This document shows positions 1 through 7,310 of a DNA stretch of 64,000 nucleotides, in pieces; within the stretch, counting starts at the first letter, position 1; each line of letters starts with the position of its first letter. Below the pieces are notes generated by a model. It was given only the letters and a program-made list of their open reading frames with translations, made no database searches and had not been told where the DNA came from. The translations under genes were made by a program, and so were the position numbers. This stretch comes from Streptomyces himalayensis subsp. himalayensis. Lineage in GTDB: Bacteria; Actinomycetota; Actinomycetes; Streptomycetales; Streptomycetaceae. Location: contig NZ_JACEHE010000024.1 of assembly GCF_013778455.1 (NCBI RefSeq), positions 1-64,000 on the forward strand. Reading direction: 5' to 3'.

Positions 1-272
1 AGTGGGTTGCCTTCCCGGCTCTTGGGCCGTTCCGACGTCCTAAACCTTAGCGGATTCTCCCGGCGACTCATAATCGAGCCGTGGAATTGAATTCGGACGC
101 GCCGAATCAGTCCCGCTGGGAGTTCGTGCTGTGGTTTGGGGTGCCGCGTGAGCAGCGAAGGTGTCACCGGAGAACCGTTACGTCTCGTGGCAACCCGAAG
201 AACCCTACGGATCGCCCATGGCGATGTCAACCGTCGCCGTCAAGATTTTTTCGGCGAGGCCGGCCAGGGGCA

Positions 273-821
273 TCAGTCCAGGTCACTGAGGCGTCCGCCG
301 GCGTCCGGCTGAGCGTGCTCCACGCGTCGCAGGAGCCGGGTCAGCACCTCGCCGAGGGTGGAGCGCTCCTCCGGGGAGAGGTCCTGGAGGAGATCCTCCT
401 CGAAGACCGAGGCGAGCCGCATGGCCTCGAGCCACTTCTCGCGCCCCTCGGCCGTGAGCTCGACGATGACGCGTACGCGGTTGGACTCGTCCCGCTCACG
501 CGTGACCAGCCCCTCGCCCACCATGCGGTCGATCCGATGGGTCATCGCGGCGGGTGTGAGGCCGAGCCGCTTGGCGAGGTCTCCCGGACCCATGCGGTAC
601 GGGGCGCCGGAGAGGACGAGCGCCTTCAGTACTTCCCACTCGGCGTTGCTGATGCCGAGCGTTGCGGTCTGGCGGCCGTAGGCGACGTTCATACGGCGGT
701 TCAGGCGGCCCAGGGCCGAGACGATCTTCTCCACCTGCGGGTCGAGGTCCTGGAATTCCCGCTGGTAGGCGGCGATCTGTTCTTCGAGGGTCGGCTCGGT
801 GACGCCGTGAGTGTCGCCCAT
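273..821 (-). CDS. MarR-family transcriptional regulator
   Basis: A winged-helix repressor-type protein of about 182 residues. The central segment reads as a MarR HTH: an early helix with NVAYGRQTATLGISNAEWEVL, then MGPGDLAKRLGLTPAAMTHR as the recognition unit, then a wing with TRERDESNRVRVIV. It is transcribed divergently from the MFS exporter gene that starts at 917, the usual arrangement for a MarR repressor that controls its own efflux pump and responds to a small ligand; that role is inferred from position. I start it at the ATG of MGDTHG. An in-frame GTG at 866 would add 15 residues and would suit a leaderless message, so the start is uncertain. The ligand cannot be read from sequence. 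Confidence 0.88.
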   Translation of the reverse strand: MGDTHGVTEPTLEEQIAAYQREFQDLDPQVEKIVSALGRLNRRMNVAYGRQTATLGISNAEWEVLKALVLSGAPYRMGPGDLAKRLGLTPAAMTHRIDRMVGEGLVTRERDESNRVRVIVELTAEGREKWLEAMRLASVFEEDLLQDLSPEERSTLGEVLTRLLRRVEHAQPDAGGRLSDLD

Positions 822-874
822 GGTCGGCAGTATGGCACGACCTTGCTTGGCGTTGAAGTTCTTCACCCTGTATT

Positions 875-905
875 GTTTAGCTTCGAAGTTTATGTTCGAA
901 GTGTT
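875..905. promoter_or_regulatory. Divergent MarR/MFS promoter with paired TTCGAA sites
   Basis: The short gap between the divergent MarR and MFS genes is AT-richer than its surroundings and carries the palindrome CTTCGAAG at 881-888 followed by TTCGAAG at 895-901. The two palindrome centres are 13 bp apart, so they lie on nearly the same helix face. This is a plausible binding site for the adjacent MarR regulator. Assignment rests on position and symmetry only. Confidence 0.4.
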
Positions 906-916
906 TCAGGGTTGAG

Positions 917-2221
917 GTGAAAGTGACCAGGGCGATGGGCGCAGCGTTGCGCCGGATCCAGATCGGCAGCGTGCTGAGCGCGTTCGGTGTCGGCTTCACG
1001 GTTCCGTTTCTCTACGTCTATGTGGCGCAGGTGCGGGGCCTCGGGGCCAGTACGGCAGGCATCGTGCTCGCCGCCTTTGCCGTCGCCGCCCTGGTCGTCC
1101 TGCCCTTCACCGGGCATGCTCTCGACCGGCGCGGGCCGCTTCCGGTCCTGGTGGGGGCCGCGCTGATCGCTTCCGCCGGTGCCCTGGCGCTGGGACTCGC
1201 GCGCGGCGAGGTGGCGGTGATCGTGGCAGCCGCGGTGCTCGGTGCGGGCACCGCGGTGATGCAGCCGGCGCTCGCGACGCTGATCGTGTGGTGCGCGGAC
1301 ACGAACACGCGCACGCGTGCCTTCGCCACGCAGTTCTTCCTGCAGAACCTGGGGCTCGGTATCGGCGGACTGATCGGCGGCCAGATCGTCGACGAGCACC
1401 GGCCCGCCAGCTTCACGCTGCTGTTCTCGATCGAGGCCGTGATGTTCCTGGTACTGGCAGCGATCGCCGCCACGGTGCGGATGCCGCAGTCGCCGGCTCT
1501 CCGCGGTTCCGTGCCCCGGGACGAGGCCTCGGCCGGCCGGAACGGTCTACGGGCGCTGCTGCGGCACCGGGCGATGGTGCAGCTGTGTGTGCTCGGGTTC
1601 GTACTGTTCTTCGCCTGCTACGGGCAGTTCGAATCGGGCCTCTCCGCGTACGGCGTGGAGGCCGCGGGAATCTCGGCGTCGACCCTGGGGATCGCTCTGG
1701 CGGCGAACACGGCGGTGATCGTGGTCGCGCAGTTCGCGGTGCTGAGGTTCGTCGAGCGGCGCAGGCGGTCCCGGGTGATCGCCTCCGTGGGGCTCCTGTG
1801 GGCGCTCGCGTGGGCGGTCGCCGGGTATGCGGGTCTCGGGCACGGCAGCCAGGCCATGGCGACGGCCGCGTTCGTCTCGACGTACGCCCTGTTCGGACTC
1901 GGCGAGGCGATGCTGTCGCCGACCCTCGCGCCGCTGGTGGCGGATCTGGCGCCGACGGGCATGGTCGGTCAGTACAACTCCGCCTTCGCCCTGGTGAAGC
2001 AACTGGCGCTGGCGGTCGGCCCGGCCGTCGGCGGTCCGATGGGGGCTGCGCTGCACGCGCCGTACATCGTGACGTTTCTGCTCTTCTCGCTCGGCATCAC
2101 GGTGCTGGCGCTGCGACTGGGCCGCCGGCTCGCCCCGGGGCAGGACCAGCCGTCGCTCGCCAGGGCCCGCGTGGTGGCGCAGGGCGGTGCACCGGCCGAA
2201 CCGGTGCCGTCCGGCGCCTGA
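917..2221 (+). CDS. MFS transporter (probable drug efflux)
   Basis: A 434-residue integral membrane protein with about twelve hydrophobic segments. The loop after the second segment, GHALDRRGPLPVLVG, fits the MFS motif A. Helix 4-5 has the small-residue rich stretch typical of proton-driven drug exporters (NLGLGIGGLIGGQIVDEHRP). It is divergent from a MarR regulator, which suggests inducible export of a toxic or signalling compound. The GTG at 917 is used here. A second GTG at 923 sits five bases after GAGG and may be the true start. The last codons lie in a 20-bp sequence that is repeated 32 bp downstream. Confidence 0.9.
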   Translation: MKVTRAMGAALRRIQIGSVLSAFGVGFTVPFLYVYVAQVRGLGASTAGIVLAAFAVAALVVLPFTGHALDRRGPLPVLVGAALIASAGALALGLARGEVAVIVAAAVLGAGTAVMQPALATLIVWCADTNTRTRAFATQFFLQNLGLGIGGLIGGQIVDEHRPASFTLLFSIEAVMFLVLAAIAATVRMPQSPALRGSVPRDEASAGRNGLRALLRHRAMVQLCVLGFVLFFACYGQFESGLSAYGVEAAGISASTLGIALAANTAVIVVAQFAVLRFVERRRRSRVIASVGLLWALAWAVAGYAGLGHGSQAMATAAFVSTYALFGLGEAMLSPTLAPLVADLAPTGMVGQYNSAFALVKQLALAVGPAVGGPMGAALHAPYIVTFLLFSLGITVLALRLGRRLAPGQDQPSLARARVVAQGGAPAEPVPSGA

Positions 2222-2257
2222 CGCGACGGGTGCCCGGGCCGTCCGGCGCCTGACGCG
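2206..2257. repeat. Duplicated 20-bp gene-end sequence
   Basis: The 20 bases covering the stop codon of the MFS gene (2206-2225) recur exactly at 2238-2257. The second copy provides a spare in-register stop and runs into the 11-bp tandem array that follows. Confidence 0.8.
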
Positions 2258-2304
2258 GGTACGACGCGGGTACGACGCGGGTACGACGCGGGTACGACGC
2301 GTAC
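2252..2304. repeat. 11-bp tandem repeat between convergent genes
   Basis: Four perfect copies and one partial copy of GACGCGGGTAC lie head to tail between the convergent MFS and SpoIIE-type genes. The array abuts the stop codon of the latter (2304-2306). It looks like a variable-number repeat; no coding or terminator role is visible. Confidence 0.85.
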
Positions 2305-3968
2305 TAGGTGACGCTGGGCAGTGCGAACTCGCACCAGACCGCCTTGCCGCCCCCGGGTGCGCGGCGCGAGCCCCAGTTCGAGGCGATCGTGGCGACGATG
2401 GCGATGCCGCGGCCCGTTTCGTCGGCGGGCTCGGCGCGGCGGCGGCGCGGCAGGTGGTCGTTGCCGTCCGTCACCTCGATGATCAGACGGCGATCGGTGC
2501 GGCGCAGTCGCAGACGCATCGGCGGGGTGCCGTGCTGGAGCGAGTTGGCGACGAGTTCGCTGGCGGCCAGGACGCCCAGGTCGTGCAGCTCGCGCGGGAA
2601 GCGCCAGCTGGTGAGGACGCCGGAGGCGAAGGCACGCGCGCGTGGAGCGGCTTCCACGCCGCCGAGCAGTTCGAGCGCGGCGTTACGGAAGAGCTCCTCG
2701 TCCGGGCCGCTGCGTGCGGGGTGCTGCAGGACGAGTACGGCCACGTCGTCGTCGTGGTCCGCGGTGACGCCCGCCGCGCGGATGAGGCGGTCGCACACCA
2801 CCTGTGGCGTGCCGGTCGCTCCGGCGAGGGCGTTCTCCAGGGCGGCGACGCCTTCGTCGATGTCCTCGCCGCGCCGCTCGACGAGGCCGTCGGTGTAGAG
2901 CACGGCGGTCGAGCCGGGGCCGAGCGGGACGGAGCCGGAGGCGTGCATCCAGCCGCCGGTGCCGAGCGGAGGGCCGGTGGGTTCCTCTGCGCGGTGGATG
3001 GTGCCCTTCTCGTCGCGTACGAGGATCGGGAGATGGCCCGCCGAGGCGTACACGAGCTTGCCCTCGTTGGGGTCGTGCACGGCGTATGCGCAGGTGGCGA
3101 TCTGGTTCGGGTCGATCTCGGCGGCGAGGCCGTCGAGCAGCTGCAGGACCTCGTGCGGAGGCAGGTCCAGGCGGGCGTACGCCCTGACGGCCGTGCGCAG
3201 CTGGCCCATGACGGCCGCCGCGCGCACGCCGCGGCCCATCACGTCGCCGATCACGAGGGCGGTGCGGCCGCCGCCGAGCGTGATCACGTCGTACCAGTCG
3301 CCGCCCACGGCGGCGTCGGTGCCGCCCGGCTGGTACGTGGCGGCGATGCGCAGGTCGTCGGGCTCCTCCAACTCCTGGGGGAGCAGCGACCTTTGCAGCG
3401 TGACGGCGGTTTCGCGCTGTCGGCGCTCGCTGGCGCGCAGCCGTTCGGCGGCCTCGGCGTGGTCGGTGACGTCGGCGGCGAAGATCAGGACGCCTCCGCC
3501 TTCGGGGGTTGCCAGGGTGTCGACGGGCGTGCAGGTGAACGTGTACGAGCGGCCGTCGGGGGCCTTGCGGGACTTGACGGTGCGGGGTCTGGAGCTGCGC
3601 AGCACCTGGTCGAGGAGCGGCAGCAGGCCGATCTCGTCGAGCTCGGGAAGCGCCTCGGCCGCGGGTTCGCCGACGGGGCGAGGGCCGAACGCCGCCGCGT
3701 ACGCGTCGTTGACGTAGGCGATGCGGTGCTCCGGGCCGTGGACGAGCGCGACGAGGGCCGGGATGCGGTCGAGGACCTCGCGGACCGGGAGGTCGTCCAC
3801 GGCGGGCGTGGCGCAGGGCTCGTCCGTGTCGGTCGGCTTTTCGGCGCGTGCCTGGGGAACGGCGCCCGCTCCGTCCACGGGCGGTGCCGGGGAGACCGCC
3901 TCATCGGCCCGCGCTGCCGCGCGGCGCTGCGTTCCGGGGAGCCGGGCGCTCCAGCGCGTGAAGTTCAC
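2304..3968 (-). CDS. PAS - SpoIIE/PP2C phosphatase - anti-sigma-type ATPase
   Basis: A multidomain signalling protein of about 554 residues. After a polar N-terminus comes a PAS fold (VREVLDRIPALVALV onward), then an RsbU/SpoIIE PP2C-type phosphatase with the metal-binding motifs GGDWYDV, VIGDVMGRG, SAGHLP and LYTDGL, and at the C-terminus a HATPase_c kinase domain of the anti-sigma/RsbW type with ELVANSLQHG and GRGIAIV. Proteins of this kind tune anti-sigma factor antagonists in Streptomyces; partner and signal are unknown. I start at GTG 3968, nine bases after GAGG. The frame is open upstream to a TTG at 4109, but a TTGACA there looks more like promoter DNA. It lies downstream of ndh in the same orientation. 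Confidence 0.88.
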   Translation of the reverse strand: MNFTRWSARLPGTQRRAAARADEAVSPAPPVDGAGAVPQARAEKPTDTDEPCATPAVDDLPVREVLDRIPALVALVHGPEHRIAYVNDAYAAAFGPRPVGEPAAEALPELDEIGLLPLLDQVLRSSRPRTVKSRKAPDGRSYTFTCTPVDTLATPEGGGVLIFAADVTDHAEAAERLRASERRQRETAVTLQRSLLPQELEEPDDLRIAATYQPGGTDAAVGGDWYDVITLGGGRTALVIGDVMGRGVRAAAVMGQLRTAVRAYARLDLPPHEVLQLLDGLAAEIDPNQIATCAYAVHDPNEGKLVYASAGHLPILVRDEKGTIHRAEEPTGPPLGTGGWMHASGSVPLGPGSTAVLYTDGLVERRGEDIDEGVAALENALAGATGTPQVVCDRLIRAAGVTADHDDDVAVLVLQHPARSGPDEELFRNAALELLGGVEAAPRARAFASGVLTSWRFPRELHDLGVLAASELVANSLQHGTPPMRLRLRRTDRRLIIEVTDGNDHLPRRRRAEPADETGRGIAIVATIASNWGSRRAPGGGKAVWCEFALPSVT

Positions 3969-4243
3969 CGATTCATGCCTCGTGTCGTCGTCTTCGGCCC
4001 GCTCCTGAACGGCCGGGGGTCCGGACCGCCGCGCAGCCGCGGTCGGGGGCTGCGTACTCCGGACAGATACAGCACTGGGGAAAGCCTCAAGATGTCTGGG
4101 TGATGTCAAGGTGATGTCGAGTGCGGGCGAGGGAACGACCGTCCGGCATCGTCATGGTCATGGTCGCGAATCAGGGACCAGTCTGGCCGATGGGACTGAC
4201 ATCCGTCAGACGCCCGTCAAGTGGGTGGAGTTCCTTACTCCGT

Positions 4244-5671
4244 TCAGGACGACCCCTTCGGGTTGTCCTGAGGCTTCCCACCGGCCGCGAGTTCGAACTC
4301 TGCCCGGGGATGTTCGAGCGATCCCAGCGACACGATCTCCCGCTTGAACAGCCCGGAGAGGGTCCACTCGGCGAGGACGCGGGCCTTGCGGTTGAAGGTG
4401 GGCACCCTGCTGAGGTGGTAGACGCGGTGCATGAACCAGGCAGGGTAGCCCTTCAGCTTGCGTCCGTAGACGTGCGCAACGCCCTTGTGCAGCCCCAGCG
4501 ACGCCACCGATCCGGCGTATTTGTGCGCGTACTCCTGGAGGGGCTCGCCACGCAGTGAGGCGGCGATGTTGTCGCCGAGGACCCTCGCCTGGCGCACCGC
4601 GTGCTGGGCGTTGGGGGCGCACTCCTTGCCCGGTTCGTCGGCGGTGACGTCGGGGACGGCCGCGGCGTCTCCGGCCGCCCACGCGTGCGTGACGCCCTCG
4701 ACGGTCAGCTGGGCGGTGCACTTGAGGCGGCCCCGGCCGTTCTTCGGCAGGTCGGTGGCGGCCAGGATCGGGTGCGGTTTGACGCCGGCGGTCCACACGA
4801 CCGTACGCGTCGGGAAGCGCGCGCCGTCGCTGAGCACGGCGACCCGGTCCTCGCACGAGTCGAGGCGGGTCTCCAGGCGTACGTCGATGTTGCGGCGCCG
4901 CAGCTCACGGACGGCGTACTTGCCCATCTCCTCGCCGACTTCGGGGAGGATGCGGTTCGTCGCCTCGACGAGGATCCACTTCATGTCCTCGGGCTTGACG
5001 TTGTGGTAGTACCGCGCGGTGTAGCGGGCCATGTCCTCGAGTTCGGCGAGGGCCTCCACGCCCGCGTACCCGCCGCCGACGAAGACGAAGGTGAGCGCCG
5101 CGTCGCGGATCGCCGGGTCGCGTGTGGAGGAGGCGATGTCCAACTGCTCGATGACGTGGTTGCGCAGGCCGATGGCCTCCTCGACGGTCTTGAAGCCGAT
5201 GCCGTGATCCGCCAGGCCGGGGACCGGGAGGGTGCGCGACACGGAGCCGGGGGCCAGGACCAGCTCGTCGTACGTGAGGGTGACGGCGCCCGTGCCCTCC
5301 TCGTCACTCGCGAGGGTGGTGAGGGTCGCGGTGCGCTTGGCGTGGTCGATCGACCGGGCCTCGCCGACGACGACACGGCAGCCGTCGAGGACGCGGCGCA
5401 GCGGCACCACCACGTGCCGGGGCGAGATGGAGCCCGCGGCCGCCTCGGGCAGGAAGGGCTGGTACGTCATATAGGGGTCGGGCGTGACGACGACGATCTC
5501 GACCTCACCCCGCTGGAGCTCGGGTTTCAGCTTCCGCTGCAGACGCAGAGCCGTGTACATCCCGACGTAGCCGCCGCCGACGACGAGAATGCGCTTGTGC
5601 ACGGGGGGTTCGGCCCGCCGCTCAGCGGCCGACGGGTCCGGTGTCTCCTCATTGATCGCAGCGTTCACCAT
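4244..5671 (-). CDS. ndh: NAD(P)/FAD oxidoreductase, type II NADH dehydrogenase
   Basis: A flavoprotein of about 475 residues of the NDH-2 class, which passes electrons from NADH to menaquinone without pumping protons. Two Rossmann GxGxxG elements are visible: ILVVGGGYVGMYTALRL near the N-terminus for FAD, and TFVFVGGGYAGVEALAE for NADH. The C-terminal FAD motif reads HAWAAGDAAAVPD. A C-terminal amphipathic stretch probably anchors it to the membrane. It is divergent from atrA, as in S. coelicolor. Start is set at the ATG of MVNAAINEE; an upstream ATG at 5704 is possible but has no ribosome site and overlaps a DnaA-box-like sequence. Confidence 0.9.
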   Translation of the reverse strand: MVNAAINEETPDPSAAERRAEPPVHKRILVVGGGYVGMYTALRLQRKLKPELQRGEVEIVVVTPDPYMTYQPFLPEAAAGSISPRHVVVPLRRVLDGCRVVVGEARSIDHAKRTATLTTLASDEEGTGAVTLTYDELVLAPGSVSRTLPVPGLADHGIGFKTVEEAIGLRNHVIEQLDIASSTRDPAIRDAALTFVFVGGGYAGVEALAELEDMARYTARYYHNVKPEDMKWILVEATNRILPEVGEEMGKYAVRELRRRNIDVRLETRLDSCEDRVAVLSDGARFPTRTVVWTAGVKPHPILAATDLPKNGRGRLKCTAQLTVEGVTHAWAAGDAAAVPDVTADEPGKECAPNAQHAVRQARVLGDNIAASLRGEPLQEYAHKYAGSVASLGLHKGVAHVYGRKLKGYPAWFMHRVYHLSRVPTFNRKARVLAEWTLSGLFKREIVSLGSLEHPRAEFELAAGGKPQDNPKGSS

Positions 5672-6047
5672 CCCATGACGCACCCGTCCCCGCCGTTTGT
5701 CCACAGTCCCGGCAATTTATGTGACCGGTCGCGCCGGGCGGTCGCTCTTGGGCGATTTGCCGGAGTCCCCGGAAGATGCGCAGGTCATCGGGTAGGCGCT
5801 ACGAGGAGCCCGGGGGTGCAATCAGGGTTGAAACGGTGCGTACTCCGATCGTGGCACGCGCCGCGCGGAACGTCCCTCTTCTGAATTGACTCGGGCTCAA
5901 CTATGTTCGTGTGTCGTCGGAGTGTGGGGGGATGCTCTCGGCGGGCCCGGCGAGAGGGCTCGTGGGACCACGCGTGTGCCTGTGCGCTCCGGCTGCCAAT
6001 GACGGGGAGAGTCTCCGGGGGGAGACGTCATTACCGGGGGAACAAAC
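5672..6047. other. Intergenic region between divergent ndh and atrA
   Basis: No gene is supported here. The region must hold both promoters. A perfect TTGTCCACA (DnaA-box consensus in Streptomyces) is at 5697-5705. The last 25 bases before atrA contain the G-rich ribosome binding site CCGGGGGAAC eight bases from the ATG. Confidence 0.6.
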
Positions 6048-6902
6048 ATGCATATTCAGGACTCTCATTGGTCGTCCGCATCCGCCTATGCAGCCGCGGG
6101 ATCGCACGGCGCGCATGGAGCACACGGGGCGCACGGCTCGCATGGCACGCACGGCACGCACGGCACGCACGGCACGCACGGCGGAAACGGTCGTGCAGTG
6201 GGCGACGGAGGCCGCACGACGCCGCTGCGTGTGGACGCTCAGCGCAATCTGGAGCATGTGCTGCGTGCGGCGCGCGAGGTCTTCGGCGAGCTGGGGTACG
6301 GCGCGCCGATGGAGGACGTGGCGCGGCGGGCCCGGGTCGGTGTCGGCACGGTCTACCGGCGCTTCCCGAGCAAGGACGTCCTGGTACGGCGCATAGCCGA
6401 GGAGGAGACCTCCCGGCTCACCGAGCAGGCGCGCGCGGCGCTCGGCCAGGAGGACGAGCCGTGGTCGGCGCTGTCGCGCTTCCTGCGGACCTCCGTGGCA
6501 TCGGGCGCGGGCCGGCTGCTGCCGCCGCAGGTGCTGCGGGTGGGCGTCGCCGAGGACGGGTCCGCGGCGAGTGACGGTACGGGTGCGGGGCTGGACGAGA
6601 CGCGCGTGCCGCAGCAGCGCTCCTCCCAGCCTGCGCAGCCCGAACTACGGCTGGTCGAGCAGCGGACGGCACGGGCCGACGAGCAGGGCGACGCGGGGGC
6701 GGCGGAGCTCCTCGACGTCGTCGGCCGACTGGTGGACCGGGCGCGGGCGGCGGGCGAGCTGCGGGCGGACGTGACCGTGGCGGACGTACTGCTGGTGATA
6801 GCCACGGCCGCACCCGCCCTGCCGGACGCGGCCCAACAGGCGGCGGCTTCCGCACGGCTGCTGGACATTCTGCTGGAGGGGCTGCGGTCGCGGCCGGCGT
6901 GA
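6048..6902 (+). CDS. atrA: AtrA, TetR-family global regulator
   Basis: A 284-residue TetR regulator. The HTH is PMEDVARRARVGVGTVYRRF at about residues 88-107, with the usual Y-R-F-PSK end. Synteny with an adjacent divergent NADH dehydrogenase identifies it as AtrA, known in S. coelicolor as the activator of the actinorhodin activator gene actII-ORF4 and of N-acetylglucosamine transport, with homologues controlling streptomycin and daptomycin production. Start is ATG 6048 behind GGGGGA. The N-terminal extension (residues 18-47) is a histidine-glycine repeat with nine HGx units, encoded by 9-bp tandem repeats. A polar insertion near residues 180-220, rich in Gln/Glu/Arg, separates helices of the ligand domain. 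Identification is by family and context. Confidence 0.88.
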   Translation: MHIQDSHWSSASAYAAAGSHGAHGAHGAHGSHGTHGTHGTHGTHGGNGRAVGDGGRTTPLRVDAQRNLEHVLRAAREVFGELGYGAPMEDVARRARVGVGTVYRRFPSKDVLVRRIAEEETSRLTEQARAALGQEDEPWSALSRFLRTSVASGAGRLLPPQVLRVGVAEDGSAASDGTGAGLDETRVPQQRSSQPAQPELRLVEQRTARADEQGDAGAAELLDVVGRLVDRARAAGELRADVTVADVLLVIATAAPALPDAAQQAAASARLLDILLEGLRSRPA

Positions 6903-6911
6903 CAGAAATTG

Positions 6912-7035
6912 GCCCGTCTGGGGGCACCTCCCAGCGGTAGCTGGGGGAGATTGAGGACGAGTCCGAAGGGCGATCCGGGGTCTGGGGCGGAGCCCCCCAT
7001 GCGGCGGAGCCGCGCATCGATACAGCCGGGAAGGG
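6912..7035. repeat. Streptomyces interspersed intergenic repeat
   Basis: This stretch holds three adjacent short hairpins: CCTCCCAGC/GCTGGGGGAG around 6927-6951, GGGGC-GGAG-CCCC around 6984-6997 and GCGGCGGAGCCGC at 7001-7013, ending in ATCGATACAGCCGGGAAGGGG. I recognise these as elements that recur between genes in many Streptomyces chromosomes; their function is unknown and they may derive from non-autonomous mobile DNA. The rest of 6903-7107 contains no gene. Confidence 0.65.
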
Positions 7036-7046
7036 GCGGGGTAGGG

Positions 7047-7086
7047 GAATCAGCACGCTCGGTCCGGAATCAGCACGCTCGGTCCG
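7047..7086. repeat. Perfect 20-bp tandem duplication
   Basis: The sequence GAATCAGCACGCTCGGTCCG occurs twice with no gap (7047-7066, 7067-7086). It lies between the interspersed repeat and a probable gene remnant. Confidence 0.9.
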
Positions 7087-7107
7087 GACGTACGGGTCGG
7101 TTCGGGC

Positions 7108-7230
7108 CTACGAACCCATGGCTGCCGCCAGTTCGGCGAGCACGGCATCGGCCGTGAGGCCCGCGCCCGCCGCGTACTCGGCGTCGTAGCGCCGCCGGCC
7201 CAGCGCGGCGACCGGTTCGGCCTGAAACGC
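7108..7230 (-). pseudogene. Possible C-terminal remnant of a large regulator
   Basis: About 40 codons before a stop at 7108 read PVAALGRRRYDAEYAAGAGL followed by TADAVLAELAAAMG. This pattern (ALG..RYDAEYAAG..L..DAVLAE) resembles the extreme C-terminus of LAL/AfsR-type ATPase regulators with TPR repeats. The rest of such a gene is missing: the DNA upstream on this strand belongs to the asparagine-synthase-like protein. I read it as a deletion remnant, with low certainty; it could also be a chance open frame. Confidence 0.28.
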
Positions 7231-7310
7231 CCGGGTGCGTCCGCACCCCTGTGGGCCCGTCCTGCGGGCAGCCTGCAAACACCAACTGCCCCGGCGGCGG
7301 CGTCCGATCG

